Assembly (NCBI GenBank): GCA_902728285.1
Contig: CACVBU010000498.1
Location: forward strand, 1,116,001-1,180,000
Reading direction: 5' to 3'
Origin: Clytia hemisphaerica
Lineage: Eukaryota > Cnidaria > Hydrozoa > Leptothecata > Clytiidae
Length of the DNA: 64,000 bases
How positions within the stretch are numbered: position 1 is the stretch's first letter; each line of letters begins with the position of its first letter. Below the pieces are notes generated by a model. It saw only the letters and a list, made by a program, of their open reading frames with translations. It had not been told where the DNA came from and searched no databases. Below, in pieces: positions 38,388 to 49,573 of this stretch. A program made the translations under genes and the position numbers.

Positions 38388-38768
38388 CGAATCTGATTGG
38401 TTTAGAGGAGTGCGATTAATCATTAATTGCACTATTACCACTTTTTGCACTCTTTGGCGGGGGGACACTTTTGTCCCCTTATTTCTCTCCCAAGTCCTGT
38501 GTCAGACAATTTTTTTTACTATATAATAAAAAACAAAGACATTTTTTTTCTTCAATATAAAAAGAACAAAGAAATTTTACGTTACAATAGCTTCTATTAA
38601 AAACAAAGAAAAATTACACTACAATGTTTTCTTTTGAAACAAAAGATATTATATTATCGTAACAAAGGAGAAAATACCGTAATTTGCACTCGTCCTTCGG
38701 ACTCGTGCAAATTACTATTTTCTCCTTTGTTACTCGTGATTAATCGTTAATTGCACTCCAAACCATAC
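38388..38768. mobile_element. MITE-like element with an internal perfect hairpin
   Basis: ggagtgcgattaatcattaa near 38405 is complementary to the stretch ending near 38768 (ttaatcgttaattgcactcc). At 38661-38731, aacaaaggagaaaata...gtaatttgcac pairs with gtgcaaattac...tattttctcctttgtt to form a near-perfect hairpin of more than 25 bp. Inside the 37525-38850 element. Confidence 0.6.
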
Positions 38769-39429
38769 GATTACGAGTACAAATCGAGGTTTTTATCGAT
38801 TTTCGGCTAAATAGCCTATGATAGGCTAATTTGAAGGTGTTCTTGACTGTATAGCCTAAATAACCAATAATAGACTAATTTGAACATATCCCTGACTGAC
38901 AGGTATTTATTCCAAATAAAACGTCAGACGTTATGAAGTCGAGAAACGTATGCATTTATAAAGCTGCTATATCCTAGACTCTGATACAGAGTATAGTGCT
39001 ACAGACGTTGCTTGATTTTAGAGACGGTTCCTGACATGGCTGTACACAACAACTTTTTTGCTGACCTCTCAATCAAATAAAACCCAACTCACTCGCTCCG
39101 ATCATCAGGTTGTTATTGGTTATGACTGTGTTTAACTTCTTATGATATTTTATGGTAAGTTGATTATGTGCATTGTCTTGGATTGTTCAGGATTGTTTTT
39201 GCATTTTCGATTGTTTTTGTTTGTATCAAAAACTGATAAACCACTAAAAATTATTGCTACCGAGCTACCGAGAGATCAGCCAGGTACACGTTTTTTTTTA
39301 GTTCTACCAAGCAGCCTCAATGTTCCTTAAGAAATCGGCCTTTTGAGCCTTAAATGTTTCTTACATGTTTCCAAACTTTGTCAAGCTTAAAGGATGCATG
39401 CCGATAATGCAATAGTCTAATTGACTAAT

Positions 39430-39800
39430 CTACCGACGCACCGGATTGTCTGGTGGGGGCACTGTCACCGGTTGCCGGGCTACGGGCCGCGAAAGGTACG
39501 CTGCGGGGCCTTCCCGTAAGGACGATTGCCGGGCCGTCCGGCGTTTTCAGCCTGTCAAACGGTGTATTTGTCTGGTGGCAAAAAAATATCCTTTTGCTAC
39601 ACCGGACGCAATAAGTCCGGTGTCAGACTGTGTTGCATACAGGGAATTTTGGACGCCGGATATTTATGAAACAACATATATATTAAGAAACACCAGATGC
39701 ACCGGACTGGTCATGTTTTGATTATCCGGTGTGAAAAATATCCTTCTCCGACACCGGACATTTCGCGTGTCCAGTGTTCATTAACTCTGGTGCGGTCCTG
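39430..39800. repeat. GC-rich, palindrome-rich segment
   Basis: Unlike its AT-rich surroundings this stretch is rich in ccgg and caccgg motifs. It includes a clean hairpin, caccggac-gcaataa-gtccggtg (39600-39622), and several further copies of ccggtgt/acaccgg. Probably a decayed mobile element; clear ends were not found. Confidence 0.45.
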
Positions 39801-39856
39801 GCATTCTTAGCCTCATGTTTTTTAAAAGTGTGTTTCTTAAAAAAACAAAACGTGTA

Positions 39857-39936
39857 ACTTGCATCAGTGGAGGCTAACATGCATAGCCCTCAAATGAATG
39901 ACCAATCAAAGCAGCAAAATTTCAAAACAAAGGAAC
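39857..39936. mobile_element. Solo arm of the MITE family seen whole at 55579-55789
   Basis: acttgcatcagtggaggc, then acatgcatagccctcaaatg and ttcaaaacaaaggaactac. This is the left arm of the MITE at 55579, here without its right arm and directly abutting the TIR at 39937. Confidence 0.65.
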
Positions 39937-40671
39937 TACCGTAGGTCGGGGAAACTTCGGAATGAAGGAAACTTCGGACTAAAATCTTTAACAAGTGATT
40001 ACTTCGCGAGGATTTAACATTTTATCGTACTTTTTTCTTTCACAGTTCAGAAATGAAGTACACTCGACGATACATATCAAGCGACGGAACGCCGAAAGAA
40101 GAACGAAGAAGAAATTGAAGAAAACCGCGATATTTTACCATCTTCCATTGTAAAGAGATTTGTTGGATATCTAAGGCAGCGACCTCATAATTTTATTTAC
40201 GTGATGAAACGAGGAGACATTGAATGTCACGTTAAAAGTTATTTGGGCTAAAAATATGCATTCCTCAATCTTCAATAACTCATCAAAGTTTCTCCATAAA
40301 TTCGCCGAGAAAGTCGCTGCGAAAATGGCTTTACCGTCAGCCGAGAAAGATCTTCTTTAAGCGAATCCCAAGAGAAACATAAAGTGATTTCGAAGCAATT
40401 ATAAGAACTTTGTTCTGACGTCACCAGACATTGATGATAAACGTGCAGATAATTTGGTGCTCTATTTTTTATAAAGTAAGGTAAAGGGAAAACCCTATTT
40501 TTATTAGAAGTCGATGATGGTGGATTTTCTTTATTAGAACATTACATTAGAATATGTCAAACAATTCTTGGAAAATGCTTGCTTGTAAGTCACCATCTGA
40601 TCCACATGATATGTTGGATGAAAATTCTAATGAGTCAAATATGAAATTATCGTAACTAATTAAAGAGCCTG

Positions 40672-41366
40672 AACACGTATTCTCCAGGGGAATAAGGCGG
40701 GTCCGTGGAGGTCAAAATTCTTGCAACGTTACAAATCATTTTAATAAGCTCATTTTAGGCTCAAACGAAGCGTATAACCAAGTAAAATAAGATCCAGTCT
40801 AGGCAGATGTTTTTTTATCTAGAAATTTTGCGTAATTCGCAAAAATTTTCAATTTTGCGATATTTTAATGACGTCATAAAAATTGAAATTCCAATAACTT
40901 TTGATAGAATCGTCAAAATAATTTCAAATTTTCACCAAAGATGCATTCCGAGGTAAATTTTCAAAAGATTTCAAAAAAATTTTAAAATCTTGATGACGTC
41001 AGCATTTTTCAACGATTTTAGTTTTTTGGCCGAAAAGTGATGACGTCATCAAATTTCGATGAAATTTTTGTCTAATTCTGAAAACATTAATAATATGCAT
41101 CTTAGGTAAAAATTTGAAATTATTCTGATAATTCTATCAAAAGTTATTGGAATTTCAATTGTTATGACGTCATCAAAATAGCGCAAAATTGAAGATTTTT
41201 GCGAATTACGCAAAATTTCAAAATGAAAAAACATCTGCCTAGACTGAATCTTATTCTACTTAGTCATACGCTTCGTTTGAGCCCAAAATGAGCTTCTGAA
41301 ATTGATTTGTAACGTTGCAAGCATTTTGACCCCGCCTTAATCCCCTGGAGTTTGTCATGCTCTTTC
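40672..41366. mobile_element. 695-bp foldback element with long inverted arms
   Basis: The left arm (40672 to about 40935) and right arm (about 41105 to 41366) are inverted copies over some 260 bp. They share agagcntgaacannnnttctccaggg-type ends, aaggcggg, the segment around cttcgtttgagcccaaaatg, and ccaataacttttgat. They would form a very long hairpin. No coding capacity. Confidence 0.75.
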
Positions 41367-41484
41367 CATGGTGCTGTGACAATAGTGCATGTCTACTGAA
41401 AATATTGTCTCGCCATACAGCCCTGTCTCAAAGATTGATTTTGCATTGTGGTATTCCGTAGAATCTCTTTCTTTCTTTTATGAC

Positions 41485-42047
41485 CTACTTTAGGCTTATA
41501 AACTTTAGCGAGCAGAAACTTTTGCACTTTTCGCGAATTTGGTCTTTTCGCGAGATTTGATGTCTTTGAAATTTCTCTTTCAGGCCATTCGCGAAAGTTT
41601 ATGCAGACGAAATATTTTTGACAAAATAGAAAATCTGTAAAAAGCTGTAATAAATATAAAATTCACATAGACTACTTTAGGCGTAGAAACTTTCGCGGGC
41701 AGAAACTTTCGCAATTTTCGGCCCTTTTCACGACAGTAAATGTCTTTAAAAATTCTAGGAAGGGCCATTCGCGAAAGTTTATGCTTGCGAAATATTCTTG
41801 ACAAAATAGAAAATCTGTAAAACTTCAAACTTTGAATAAAATGTAACTTTTATGACACTTTTTAGCCTGCTAAAAGACTAAAAAGTCAAAAGACAAATGT
41901 TTCAAGCCAATCCAAGAAGTATTTGTCCCTTTAATAAGCCATTCTTTGTGTAAAAATTTTAAATTCAACGATTCGTGAAAGTTTGTCTTAAACTTTGCGC
42001 TCTTTCAGTCTCGCAAAACTTTGTGCTCGTTTGTACGCCTAAAGTGA
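41485..42047. mobile_element. MITE with internal tandem duplication
   Basis: Ends: ctactttaggcttataaac and, inverted, gtttgtacgcctaaagtg. The segments 41485-41647 and 41671-41822 are near-duplicates sharing ggccattcgcgaaagtttat and ttgacaaaatagaaaatctg. No coding capacity. Confidence 0.65.
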
Positions 42048-42989
42048 TCAGTGATTTCACCAGATCCAGGTGTCGAATTTCTCCAAAATAAGGATAATTT
42101 GTCTATTGTGGCTTTGATGTGAAAAGTACTCCTAAGTTATTATCATTCAGCCCCTTAACGATAGCTAGTTGGTTAAACATTTTTATCATCTCGGTAGTTG
42201 AGACAGGGGTGTTTCCACTTTCCACTAAATGCCTGTGATGGAAATTTTTATCCGCTTTGTTGGAAAAAATTCCACCGGGGCCGCTGTAAGATAGGGGTGT
42301 CTTATTTAAAGTAGGGTAAGACGAGGGGTAAGACATTTATATACAGCGGTAATGAAACAGAATTAGATACAATATTATGTTTCTACCATTGAAGTTATGT
42401 TTTTACTTACTCGGTAGGTATTTTGCATTTATTTCTTTTGCTCTCTTTTTGATCTAATCTATGAAACCTGCATCGACGAACTTGTGAACCACCCGTACGA
42501 CCCGTAGTCCCACTGGTAACAAAATATTTAATTCGTATTTAATTCGCGATTTACAGTACGCGTTTTGTTCCAATTTCTTTCACTTCTAAGACATGAATTA
42601 TTATTTTTGACCATGATCTTGATCGTGCTAACTTCCTCGCACATCATCCGATCCATCTGGTACATCGTTGGTGCTGTCGTCGAACAATCATCTAATTCAA
42701 AATTGTAGTCTACTACGTCTACAGTAACTCAAGTTATTTAAAACGATATTTTTAGCAAACATTGAATTTCACTTGATACTTGTATAAAACACCTATTTGT
42801 CCACAGTGATAGCTTTTTGCTGATTTGATTCTGATTTCATAGGAACTACTAAAGTACATGTATTTAAAGTACGCTACAGCCCCTATTATTGGATAAATAC
42901 AGGAATCAAAACTGAACTCTCATATTGCGAAAAATAAAATTTGAAACAGTTTTTTCACGATGAACATTTAGCTCTCTCGCTTATATGTC

Positions 42990-43231
42990 TATAACACCCA
43001 TGTTTCACACAGCCCCGGTGGAACTTCAGGCAAAACAACAGGGTTGAAATTTTCTATCGAAATTGGATTTGAATTCTATTGTTCTCTCATAAATTCTGTT
43101 GGGGTCGTTTGAAATGTTTTTTTTCAAGTTCCTAATGAGGTTGAAATTGAAAAAAGATGTTTCCACACCGGGTACGAAATCTCACGGCCCAATTTTTCAA
43201 GTGGAGCGCGAGTTGACACAAGGGTTGTTAT
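42990..43231. mobile_element. MITE, decayed copy 2 of the tataacacc family
   Basis: Ends tataacacccatgtttcaca and tgacacaagggttgttat match the copy at 26321-26615. Shared inner phrases are gaaattttctatcgaaat and caagtggngc. A further fragment with gagacaggggtgttt and ccaccggggc lies near 42190-42310. Confidence 0.65.
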
Positions 43232-44513
43232 CTTTATTTGAAAACCGGAAAGTTTATGTGCTTCCGAAAAAAAATAATACCCAGAACTTAGGATCCGATG
43301 GTCCCGCGAAAAATAAGAAAAATATCTAATGAAATATAACGATATGATAATAACATAAGGAAAGGAGACAGTCTAATTGAAAAAGTTCTTATAAAACATG
43401 TTTGTTTCACCAATTTACTCTGAGGAAGACCCGCTCTCATCATTTTTAGCGTCCATAAAAAGTTACGTGCAAAAACTAATGATCGGTTGACGAGTTTTAT
43501 TATTCACACTTCCATCGCACGCCCAGAAAATTAATGACCAATTTAAACGCAATTCGTATCTTTATGTCGTTAATTTCTCGGCTCACACGAATTTGTCTCT
43601 TGGTATTTTTCAACAAATAGCACTTCAAATTCAATGTTTTTGTTTTGAAATGGCGCAGCATCCAGTCATGATGGTAGATCGTTGCAGTGACGGCAATTCA
43701 TTCCGAAGTTTAACATTTTACGAAGTTAACCTTTCTGAACTTGAGATGGTGTTTCTTTCATAATGACCTGGCGGATTTACTTGTAACGTTTGTTTTCTGA
43801 AAGACAATAACACAAATGTTATGTACAGTAAGTTTGGTTGATCTTTTTTTCATATTCCAGGAGAAATAAAGAAAAAACTTGAAAATCTGTCCGAAGTTTC
43901 CCCGACCTACGGTATACTGTAAGTTTTGGTACAATTAATACAATGCCGACACAGCCCTCTTCGCTTCTGATTTCGACATCCTTCTTTAGCGAAAGGAATA
44001 ATAGGAGGGTCAGGATCGCTGATATGATGGAAACTACATAGTTTCAGCCCCCCCCCCCCAAGAAATCTAAAGGGCACCTAGGCCAGGTTAGGGGTTGGGG
44101 GCTAATATTTTGCAATTCTTTGGGGTTACCTATTAATTGGGGGTACCTAGGCGAACCCGAAAAAAATTTTTGTTTCCGGTCCACCGATGACGAAAACAAC
44201 ACTCACCCGGCCGGCCGCAAAATAATAGAAGTTAAAATGATGGTCTTCTTTACCTTAAATCTGTAGTAACTTGACATAAATACAGGCTTTGGCATAAGAA
44301 AAATTCACGTGATCATTGCACGCCTAGATTTTGATTTATAGTGGTCTTCTAGGTGTGCGATTATTCTTAAATACTTAATTTTCATCGTTTATATTTTCAA
44401 TTGTGTTACAATATCTCTAAGAACTGGACACTCTCTTTCATTTGGAATATTTATCTTATATAATATAATAAAGCTTTACAGGTTTGCAGGCCACCGTGAA
44501 GACACATGGGCCT

Positions 44514-45671
44514 CTATAAACCGCTCGTACTTTTTACAATGATCTTTTTGAAATAGAGTTTTTTTCGCGGGCTCCCCCGGACTTTCCATTTTGTGTTGTC
44601 TCCCTTGATTTTAGCATTCATTTTTTCGGCTTCCTTACACCATTCTTTGATTATCTGTCTTTCATTTTTGGTCAAGTCCTCTGTCACTCGGTAAGGAAAG
44701 CGTTTTTCTTTTGTTATTGCTTGCAACACTGTGTTCTTGTCCTCTTCGTTCGTAAATGTGACTTTAATTGGTCGGTATCTCGCTTTATCTTCTCTTTCTT
44801 TCGTAAATTTCCCGATCCGCTGCGTCTCGGTAATCTTTATATTCCTCAGATGGAGCCGCTGACCAATAATTTTATCATGGATAAATTCTTCGTCCTCGAT
44901 TTTTGTTTCTTCTTCAGTTTCATCTGTCGATTCATCAATCCCATGAAAAATTAGGTTGCGTGCTGTAGATCGAATCAGCTGCTCCTCCTGTTTTTCTTTT
45001 CGAATCGCATCTCCAATGTTTTTCTCGATGTGTTTGGACGTGATTTTAGCGTAGCTCATTGGTGGTCTTTTCTCTACTTTCTTTTCGATGATGCTTTCAA
45101 TCTTCTTTTCAAGCGTGGTTATTCTGGTGTCCATAGTTTCTTTCATTTCGTTGACCATAACATTGACGTCTTGTGCTTTCAAATGGTTTATTTCTTCGTC
45201 CTGCCTTTTCATTATATTCTCACAGGCTTTGATTTCGTTTTTGAATCCTTCAATTTTTGATGTTTCATTTGAATTATACCTTTCCATTACCTGTGGCGCG
45301 ATTTTGGTACAGTTTTGACACTGGAAACTTCTTGATTTGTATGAGAAGCATATCTGGATCTGGTAAAGTGGCAGTTCTGTACAAAGATAATGGACTAAAC
45401 GGTGGCACTTCCTGCATTGTAGGGTATCTTTTAGTGCGTTTTCTTCATTTATGATGCACTTTGACGGGCTGCAAAAGTCGTTTATTGATGGTGATTTTTG
45501 ATTATTTTCTTGAATTTTTTCCGCCATCTTTGTGCATTTTTCAGACGACAACCGTTCAGTTTTGTATTTGACGTCAACTTCTTCAATTGCTAAAGGCTCC
45601 AAACTGTGATTACGAAGGGATATGAAGGGAACTTTTTTGAGAAAAAAGTAGTGAGAGAGACATTTCCCCAA
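44514..45671 (-). CDS. PHD-finger, coiled-coil ORF1-like protein of a mobile element
   Basis: A 385-aa open frame without introns. Residues about 65-125 show a PHD-like zinc finger: CSPSKC, CRKCHRLVHYLC and CQNC, a Cys4-His-Cys3 pattern. Residues about 130-210 are coiled coil. Residues 235-385 resemble the RNA-binding ORF1 domain of non-LTR retrotransposons (RNLIFHGIDES, IGQRL, RPIKVTF, then a basic end). ORF1 proteins of CR1-like elements have this composition and coat element RNA. No reverse transcriptase is adjacent, and the ORF lies between inverted repeats. It is either an ORF1 remnant or the cargo of a TIR element. Frame intact over its whole length. Confidence 0.6.
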   Translation of the reverse strand: MGKCLSHYFFLKKVPFISLRNHSLEPLAIEEVDVKYKTERLSSEKCTKMAEKIQENNQKSPSINDFCSPSKCIINEENALKDTLQCRKCHRLVHYLCTELPLYQIQICFSYKSRSFQCQNCTKIAPQVMERYNSNETSKIEGFKNEIKACENIMKRQDEEINHLKAQDVNVMVNEMKETMDTRITTLEKKIESIIEKKVEKRPPMSYAKITSKHIEKNIGDAIRKEKQEEQLIRSTARNLIFHGIDESTDETEEETKIEDEEFIHDKIIGQRLHLRNIKITETQRIGKFTKEREDKARYRPIKVTFTNEEDKNTVLQAITKEKRFPYRVTEDLTKNERQIIKEWCKEAEKMNAKIKGDNTKWKVRGSPRKKLYFKKIIVKSTSGL

Positions 45672-45684
45672 TTTTTTAAATCCT

Positions 45685-45839
45685 CACTTTATGAATGTTT
45701 CTTTTTATTTTACTCACAAGTCAGCATAATTCCTTTTATAAAAACAAAGCTGTTTACTTACTGAAAATTCCCCACTTTGTGAATGTTTCTATTTGTTTTA
45801 CTCACAAATCAGAGCATGATTCTTCTATAAAAACCAAGT
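45685..45839. repeat. Direct duplication upstream of the PHD-ORF
   Basis: Two copies offset by 88 bp share cacttt-tgaatgtttct, ttttactcacaa and ctataaaaacca-type blocks. They lie immediately upstream of the ORF on its minus strand, so they may be promoter or 5' UTR repeats of the element. Confidence 0.6.
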
Positions 45840-46045
45840 ATATTTAAAAAAAAAGGTTCTTAAAAGTTGAGTTGCAAGCAAGAATTAACAAAAACAATGC
45901 ATGGTTTAGTTTGAGATGAATAAAATTTCATTTCTATAACAATGATCAGGATAAAACCTTCATTCCAAATGATTTCTAGGCGTGCATTTTACAGCAGAAT
46001 ATAAAATATCACGTGTGATAAATCAAAGTTTTTCAAACAAACAAA

Positions 46046-46062
46046 CTAACCCTAACCCTAAC
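46046..46062. repeat. Short telomere-type repeat
   Basis: ctaaccctaaccctaac, just under three CCCTAA units inside the repeat-rich region. Probably interstitial or part of an element. Confidence 0.7.
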
Positions 46063-46657
46063 AATGATGTACGAAAAAAAATGTGGTTGGGTGACGACAA
46101 AGTAAATTTTCATCCGGCCGGTGGACTGGAAACAAAAATTTTTTTCGGGTTCCCCCTAGCTGTTTTGATGGAGGCTCTTTGGGGTGTGTATATTTTTTAA
46201 ATTGAATATCAAAATTTTCAAATTATTCAGTTTTTTTACCCCAGCACCCAGTTTCCCCATTCGATTCTCTTGTTTCTTTTGTTTCCCATCACGTCATCTT
46301 TTGCTATATTTTTCAAATGTGATTGTTTTTATACATTCTGATAAATAACGAGATTGCTCACGGGAATTTCTAACCCGCGCGAGCAATCCCACATCTGTCA
46401 ATCATCTTTTAGACCTGTCAATCATTTTTTAGCAGCATTTTCTTTCAGTTTTGCTTTTCTTTTCACTTGTGGTTCTGAAAAAAGTGTTTGTAAGATAATA
46501 AAAAAAGACAAAAGTCAATTTTTATGCATTTTTTTTAGTTAAAAGTTTTGGAATACTGGTTTTTCAAGAGAAGGGAAAGGCATGACTCTTTGACTCTCAT
46601 CACGCTAACCAACCTGATCCATTTTGAAATACTGTACTTGAGTCAAACTGCATTGAG

Positions 46658-47519
46658 GCATGGTTTCTGCCTACTTTTTCAGTCCCCCCTTAAAATGCAA
46701 TTTTACCCTTAAAAGTAAAGAAAATTCTCCCCTTAAATCGAACAAAAATTACTGGTACCCATTGTTAGAATGTCCCCACTTAAAATGAAAAAAAAAGAGG
46801 AATCCCCCTCAGATTTTTAATTTTTAGACTTTGACAATAACAAAGTACAACGATTGGTTTGATATCAATGCCATCAACATTATATTAGGTACATAATGAT
46901 ATCTAACTAAATAAAATTCAATAAAAAGAAATCATTGAAAATAAACTGGATCCTATAATCAAATGATACAAATAAAACTTTTTATGAATAAAACCAAACA
47001 AAAGATGCAGTACCTGGTACAACAGTTGTGTTTTGTTCATATCTTAGGCCTTGTAAATTATCTTTATCATTAGATTTGAACTGGGAATGTTTTCTGATTG
47101 TAGTCCTAGTTTAAGTTAGGTCGAGTAAGTGGTCTTCCCAAGTAGAGAATTTAGACTGTAAAACACAAAGTAAGATTTCATGCTTATGACATTGATTTTG
47201 TATGTGACAGAGCTGAAAATGTCAAAGATCATTAATGCCAAAGATCATTCTAATGTACATAACTTTCAATATAGCATGGTCTGCAAAATAGTGGGCATGA
47301 GATTGTGAGCACAAAAACGGGAAAGAAGATATTATTAGACAAATAAAATTATTATCAATAAAACCAAATATTTTAGTCCCCCCTTTTTTCTTATTTTGAT
47401 AGATTCTTGCAGCCCTTGATAAAGAATCCCCCCTTAAAAAAATGACAAAAATCCCCCCTTTTTTAAAAGGCAATTTTTTGACCCCCCCTTATTTTAAGGG
47501 GGGGGGGCAGAAACCATGC
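46658..47519. mobile_element. 0.86-kb TIR element with TGAG target duplication
   Basis: gcatggtttctgcc at the left and its complement at the right, followed inward by ccccccttaaaat-like runs on both sides. TGAG at 46654-46657 and 47520-47523 is a 4-bp target site duplication. Inserted in 46339-48141. Confidence 0.75.
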
Positions 47520-47614
47520 TGAGGTGACACTACTAAAATTATAACAGAAATATATCAATACGAGCTCATAAAACCAGAAAAGTTTTGTCAATGCTGACAA
47601 AATAACACTAACTT

Positions 47615-47692
47615 CAACGCACCGTATAGGATTCGAACTCTCAAAAACAATTTTCTGAATCATGTCATCTTATCCACTTGGCCGCTGTGAGA
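47615..47692 (-). mobile_element. Degenerate tRNA-like sequence, probable SINE head
   Basis: On the minus strand, ggccaagtggataag resembles an A box and gagttcgaatcc is a perfect B box. The spacing is that of a Leu/Ser-like tRNA. The acceptor and anticodon stems do not pair, so it is not a working tRNA. Confidence 0.5.
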
Positions 47693-48475
47693 AGTAGTTA
47701 AATGAAAATCAATGATTAAGAGTACCATATCTTTATTTGCCATGACCTGTATAATTTTATTTACCATGTCAAGGTATTAACTTCTTAAACAAATGATTTT
47801 AGATCGTTTCGAACATGCGGGAGCCGATCACTCATCGAGATTTTCAGGACTCTTTAGTTGAAGAGTGACTCTTCTTGATACTTATTCCAATTCTGTAAGG
47901 GGACTGTAGCAAACGGACTGTAAACCCTGCTAGTGCCTATAAAATTAGAAATTCCATCTAGGGGGTAAGGACACTCTCCAATCTTGTTTAAAGTCTCAAA
48001 AGACTGAAAAAGGAGCTTTTTCTTGCATACAGTACCCATATACAGCAGACAGAATTCACAGAGCGTACACGCGCAGGCGATCAAATACGATCGCGCAAAA
48101 TGCGGGTCAAAAATTCCCGTGAGCAATCTCGTTATTTATCAAAAAGTCTTTATAGCCGCCATCTTTATAGCATAAAAACAAAGCTTTTCTCATACAAGTG
48201 CGCTTCTCATGCTAGCATAGAGAAGCTAAAACCTCAGGATAAGAGTAAGCAAACATGACAGCAAGTTGTGTTTTTGGCTCTGTTTAACTGTTTAACACTC
48301 ACACTTATAACTGATTACAATCTTCTGGTATACAAAAGAACAAAAAGTGTCAATTCAAAAAAATTATCGGCTGAATGGGGGTACCTAACTCAAAGCAATT
48401 TCTCAAGGGGACCTAACTCGTCTGGGGCACCATGCTTCAATGGGGGCACCTGAAAAGTGGGCTGAAACCATGAAC

Positions 48476-49573
48476 TATTTTTGTTTGCTTAGCAAACAGA
48501 GTGGAAAAAATCTTTAGTCTATCAGTGCTTCCTATTATTCCTATTTTTAAATACAGAAAAAAGGGTGTCGAAATTAAAGATAGAGAGGGATGTCGACATT
48601 AGACCAACTTACGTAGCCTGTCTTATTTGAGGGCATTTATATTTGCACTTGGGTTTTGGAAATTAGATCGTTTGTCTGATATACTGAGCTTAACAGTTGA
48701 AAATGATGTTTTCAACAGGGTATCCTTTAGTTCTTATTTCATCAACAACTCTTGCAGTTAAAATACCTTTCCTCACAAAATAGGCCCAAAATGAAATGTA
48801 AAAATTTTCGGTGACAGTATATATTTAGAGTTAATTGTGTCCAGTATTCCGGTAGTTTGTGAAAAAATTGCCGGTATTTGGTATTCAGTACCCCTTGAAA
48901 CCCCCCCCCCCCCCCATTAGATGCTGTTTTAGAGCTTTAGAGCCTGATTGATAGGTTACCTTTTTTTCTAGTAAAGCATTATTTGTTTATTATTTGTTCA
49001 TTACTCTTGGCAGTCAATTTTATGTTTTATATAATCATTTAGTAAATAAGATTTTTTTAACAAAATTGGCAAAATTTTTACTTTTGTTGTCTTGTTTGTA
49101 TTCATTTTCTTTGGGATTATTGAGATCTTTGTAGTTTTAATGATTCTGGAAAAATGTAATTAGTTTGCGAGTCATTACAGTAAATAAAGAAGTATCAAAT
49201 CACGAAAATGTACGTAATGTATTATGTGATAATTCAATAGAATAGAACTAGTAAGTCGTGATATAAGGAGCGGAGAAAGTGTGGAGAGAAGTTTATTTTA
49301 AGATTCACACCTTGTTCGGAAACTACATTTATATAATAAAGAAGGTTTAGCTGCCACTAGTGGAGAAGACATCTTTCACCTTGTCTGATGATGCTAGATG
49401 AATCTATTGAATCGTAATAAACTTCTAAATTCGAATATCACTGGTCCGATAATACTGATAATGTTTGAAATTTTTCCTCCTAAAGATCTGTTTGAATTTA
49501 TGGTTTTTGAGCAAACTTTTCATTGTTTTTCATTTATCCATCTTCATTTTAGTATATTAAATCAATCTAGAAA
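48476..49573. other. Region upstream of ATG5
   Basis: AT-rich with a poly-C tract near 48900. No gene recognised. A T-rich run ending TTTTAG at 49545-49550 could be the acceptor of a 5' UTR intron of ATG5. Confidence 0.4.

Larger units (their letters stand above)
37525..38850. mobile_element. 1.3-kb TIR element (outer member of a nest)
   Basis: The ends are cagtcaagaacaccttcaaa and its complement, continuing into tagcctatcataggct and ccgaaaatcgat on both sides, so the inverted arms exceed 80 bp. The flanks share TATAG, a possible target duplication. No transposase frame. Two further TIR pairs are nested inside. Confidence 0.75.
39937..43914. mobile_element. 4-kb TIR DNA transposon remnant, TA-flanked
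   Basis: Both ends carry ccgtaggtcggggaaacttc in inverted orientation, each next to a TA, as expected for Tc1/mariner or pogo-like elements. No intact transposase is open; short stretches near 40050-40350 may be eroded coding sequence. Other elements are inserted inside: 40672-41366, 41485-42047 and 42990-43231. The terminus resembles that of the small MITE at 55579 (ccgtgaagtcgggtaa). Confidence 0.6.
44153..46152. mobile_element. Inverted-repeat unit around the PHD-ORF
   Basis: A 33-bp arm at 44153-44185 (gaacccgaaaaaaatttttg, then tttccggtccacc) is inverted at 46120-46152 with few mismatches. Beyond it both sides continue into ggccgg and a decayed gggtga motif. The only long open frame between the arms is the minus-strand ORF at 44514-45671. 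Confidence 0.6.
46339..48141. mobile_element. 1.8-kb TIR element
   Basis: tgataaataacgagattgct at the left, continuing cacgggaattt, is exactly inverted at 48109-48141. It contains the smaller element 46658-47519 and a tRNA-like segment. No transposase frame seen. Confidence 0.7.
44040..48475. mobile_element. Possible large composite TIR element
   Basis: tagtttcagccc... with gcacctagg and ggggtacctagg at the left is roughly inverted at the right end (ggggtacctaac ... ggcacctga ... gggctgaaacca). The arms are diverged, so the ends are approximate. If real, a second element (46339-48141) was later inserted near its right arm. Confidence 0.35.

Noticed and set aside
46046-46062. Chromosome end
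   Set aside because: Fewer than three CCCTAA units, and ordinary genes continue on both sides.
47615-47692. Functional tRNA-Leu/Ser gene
   Set aside because: The B box is good, but acceptor and anticodon stems do not pair.
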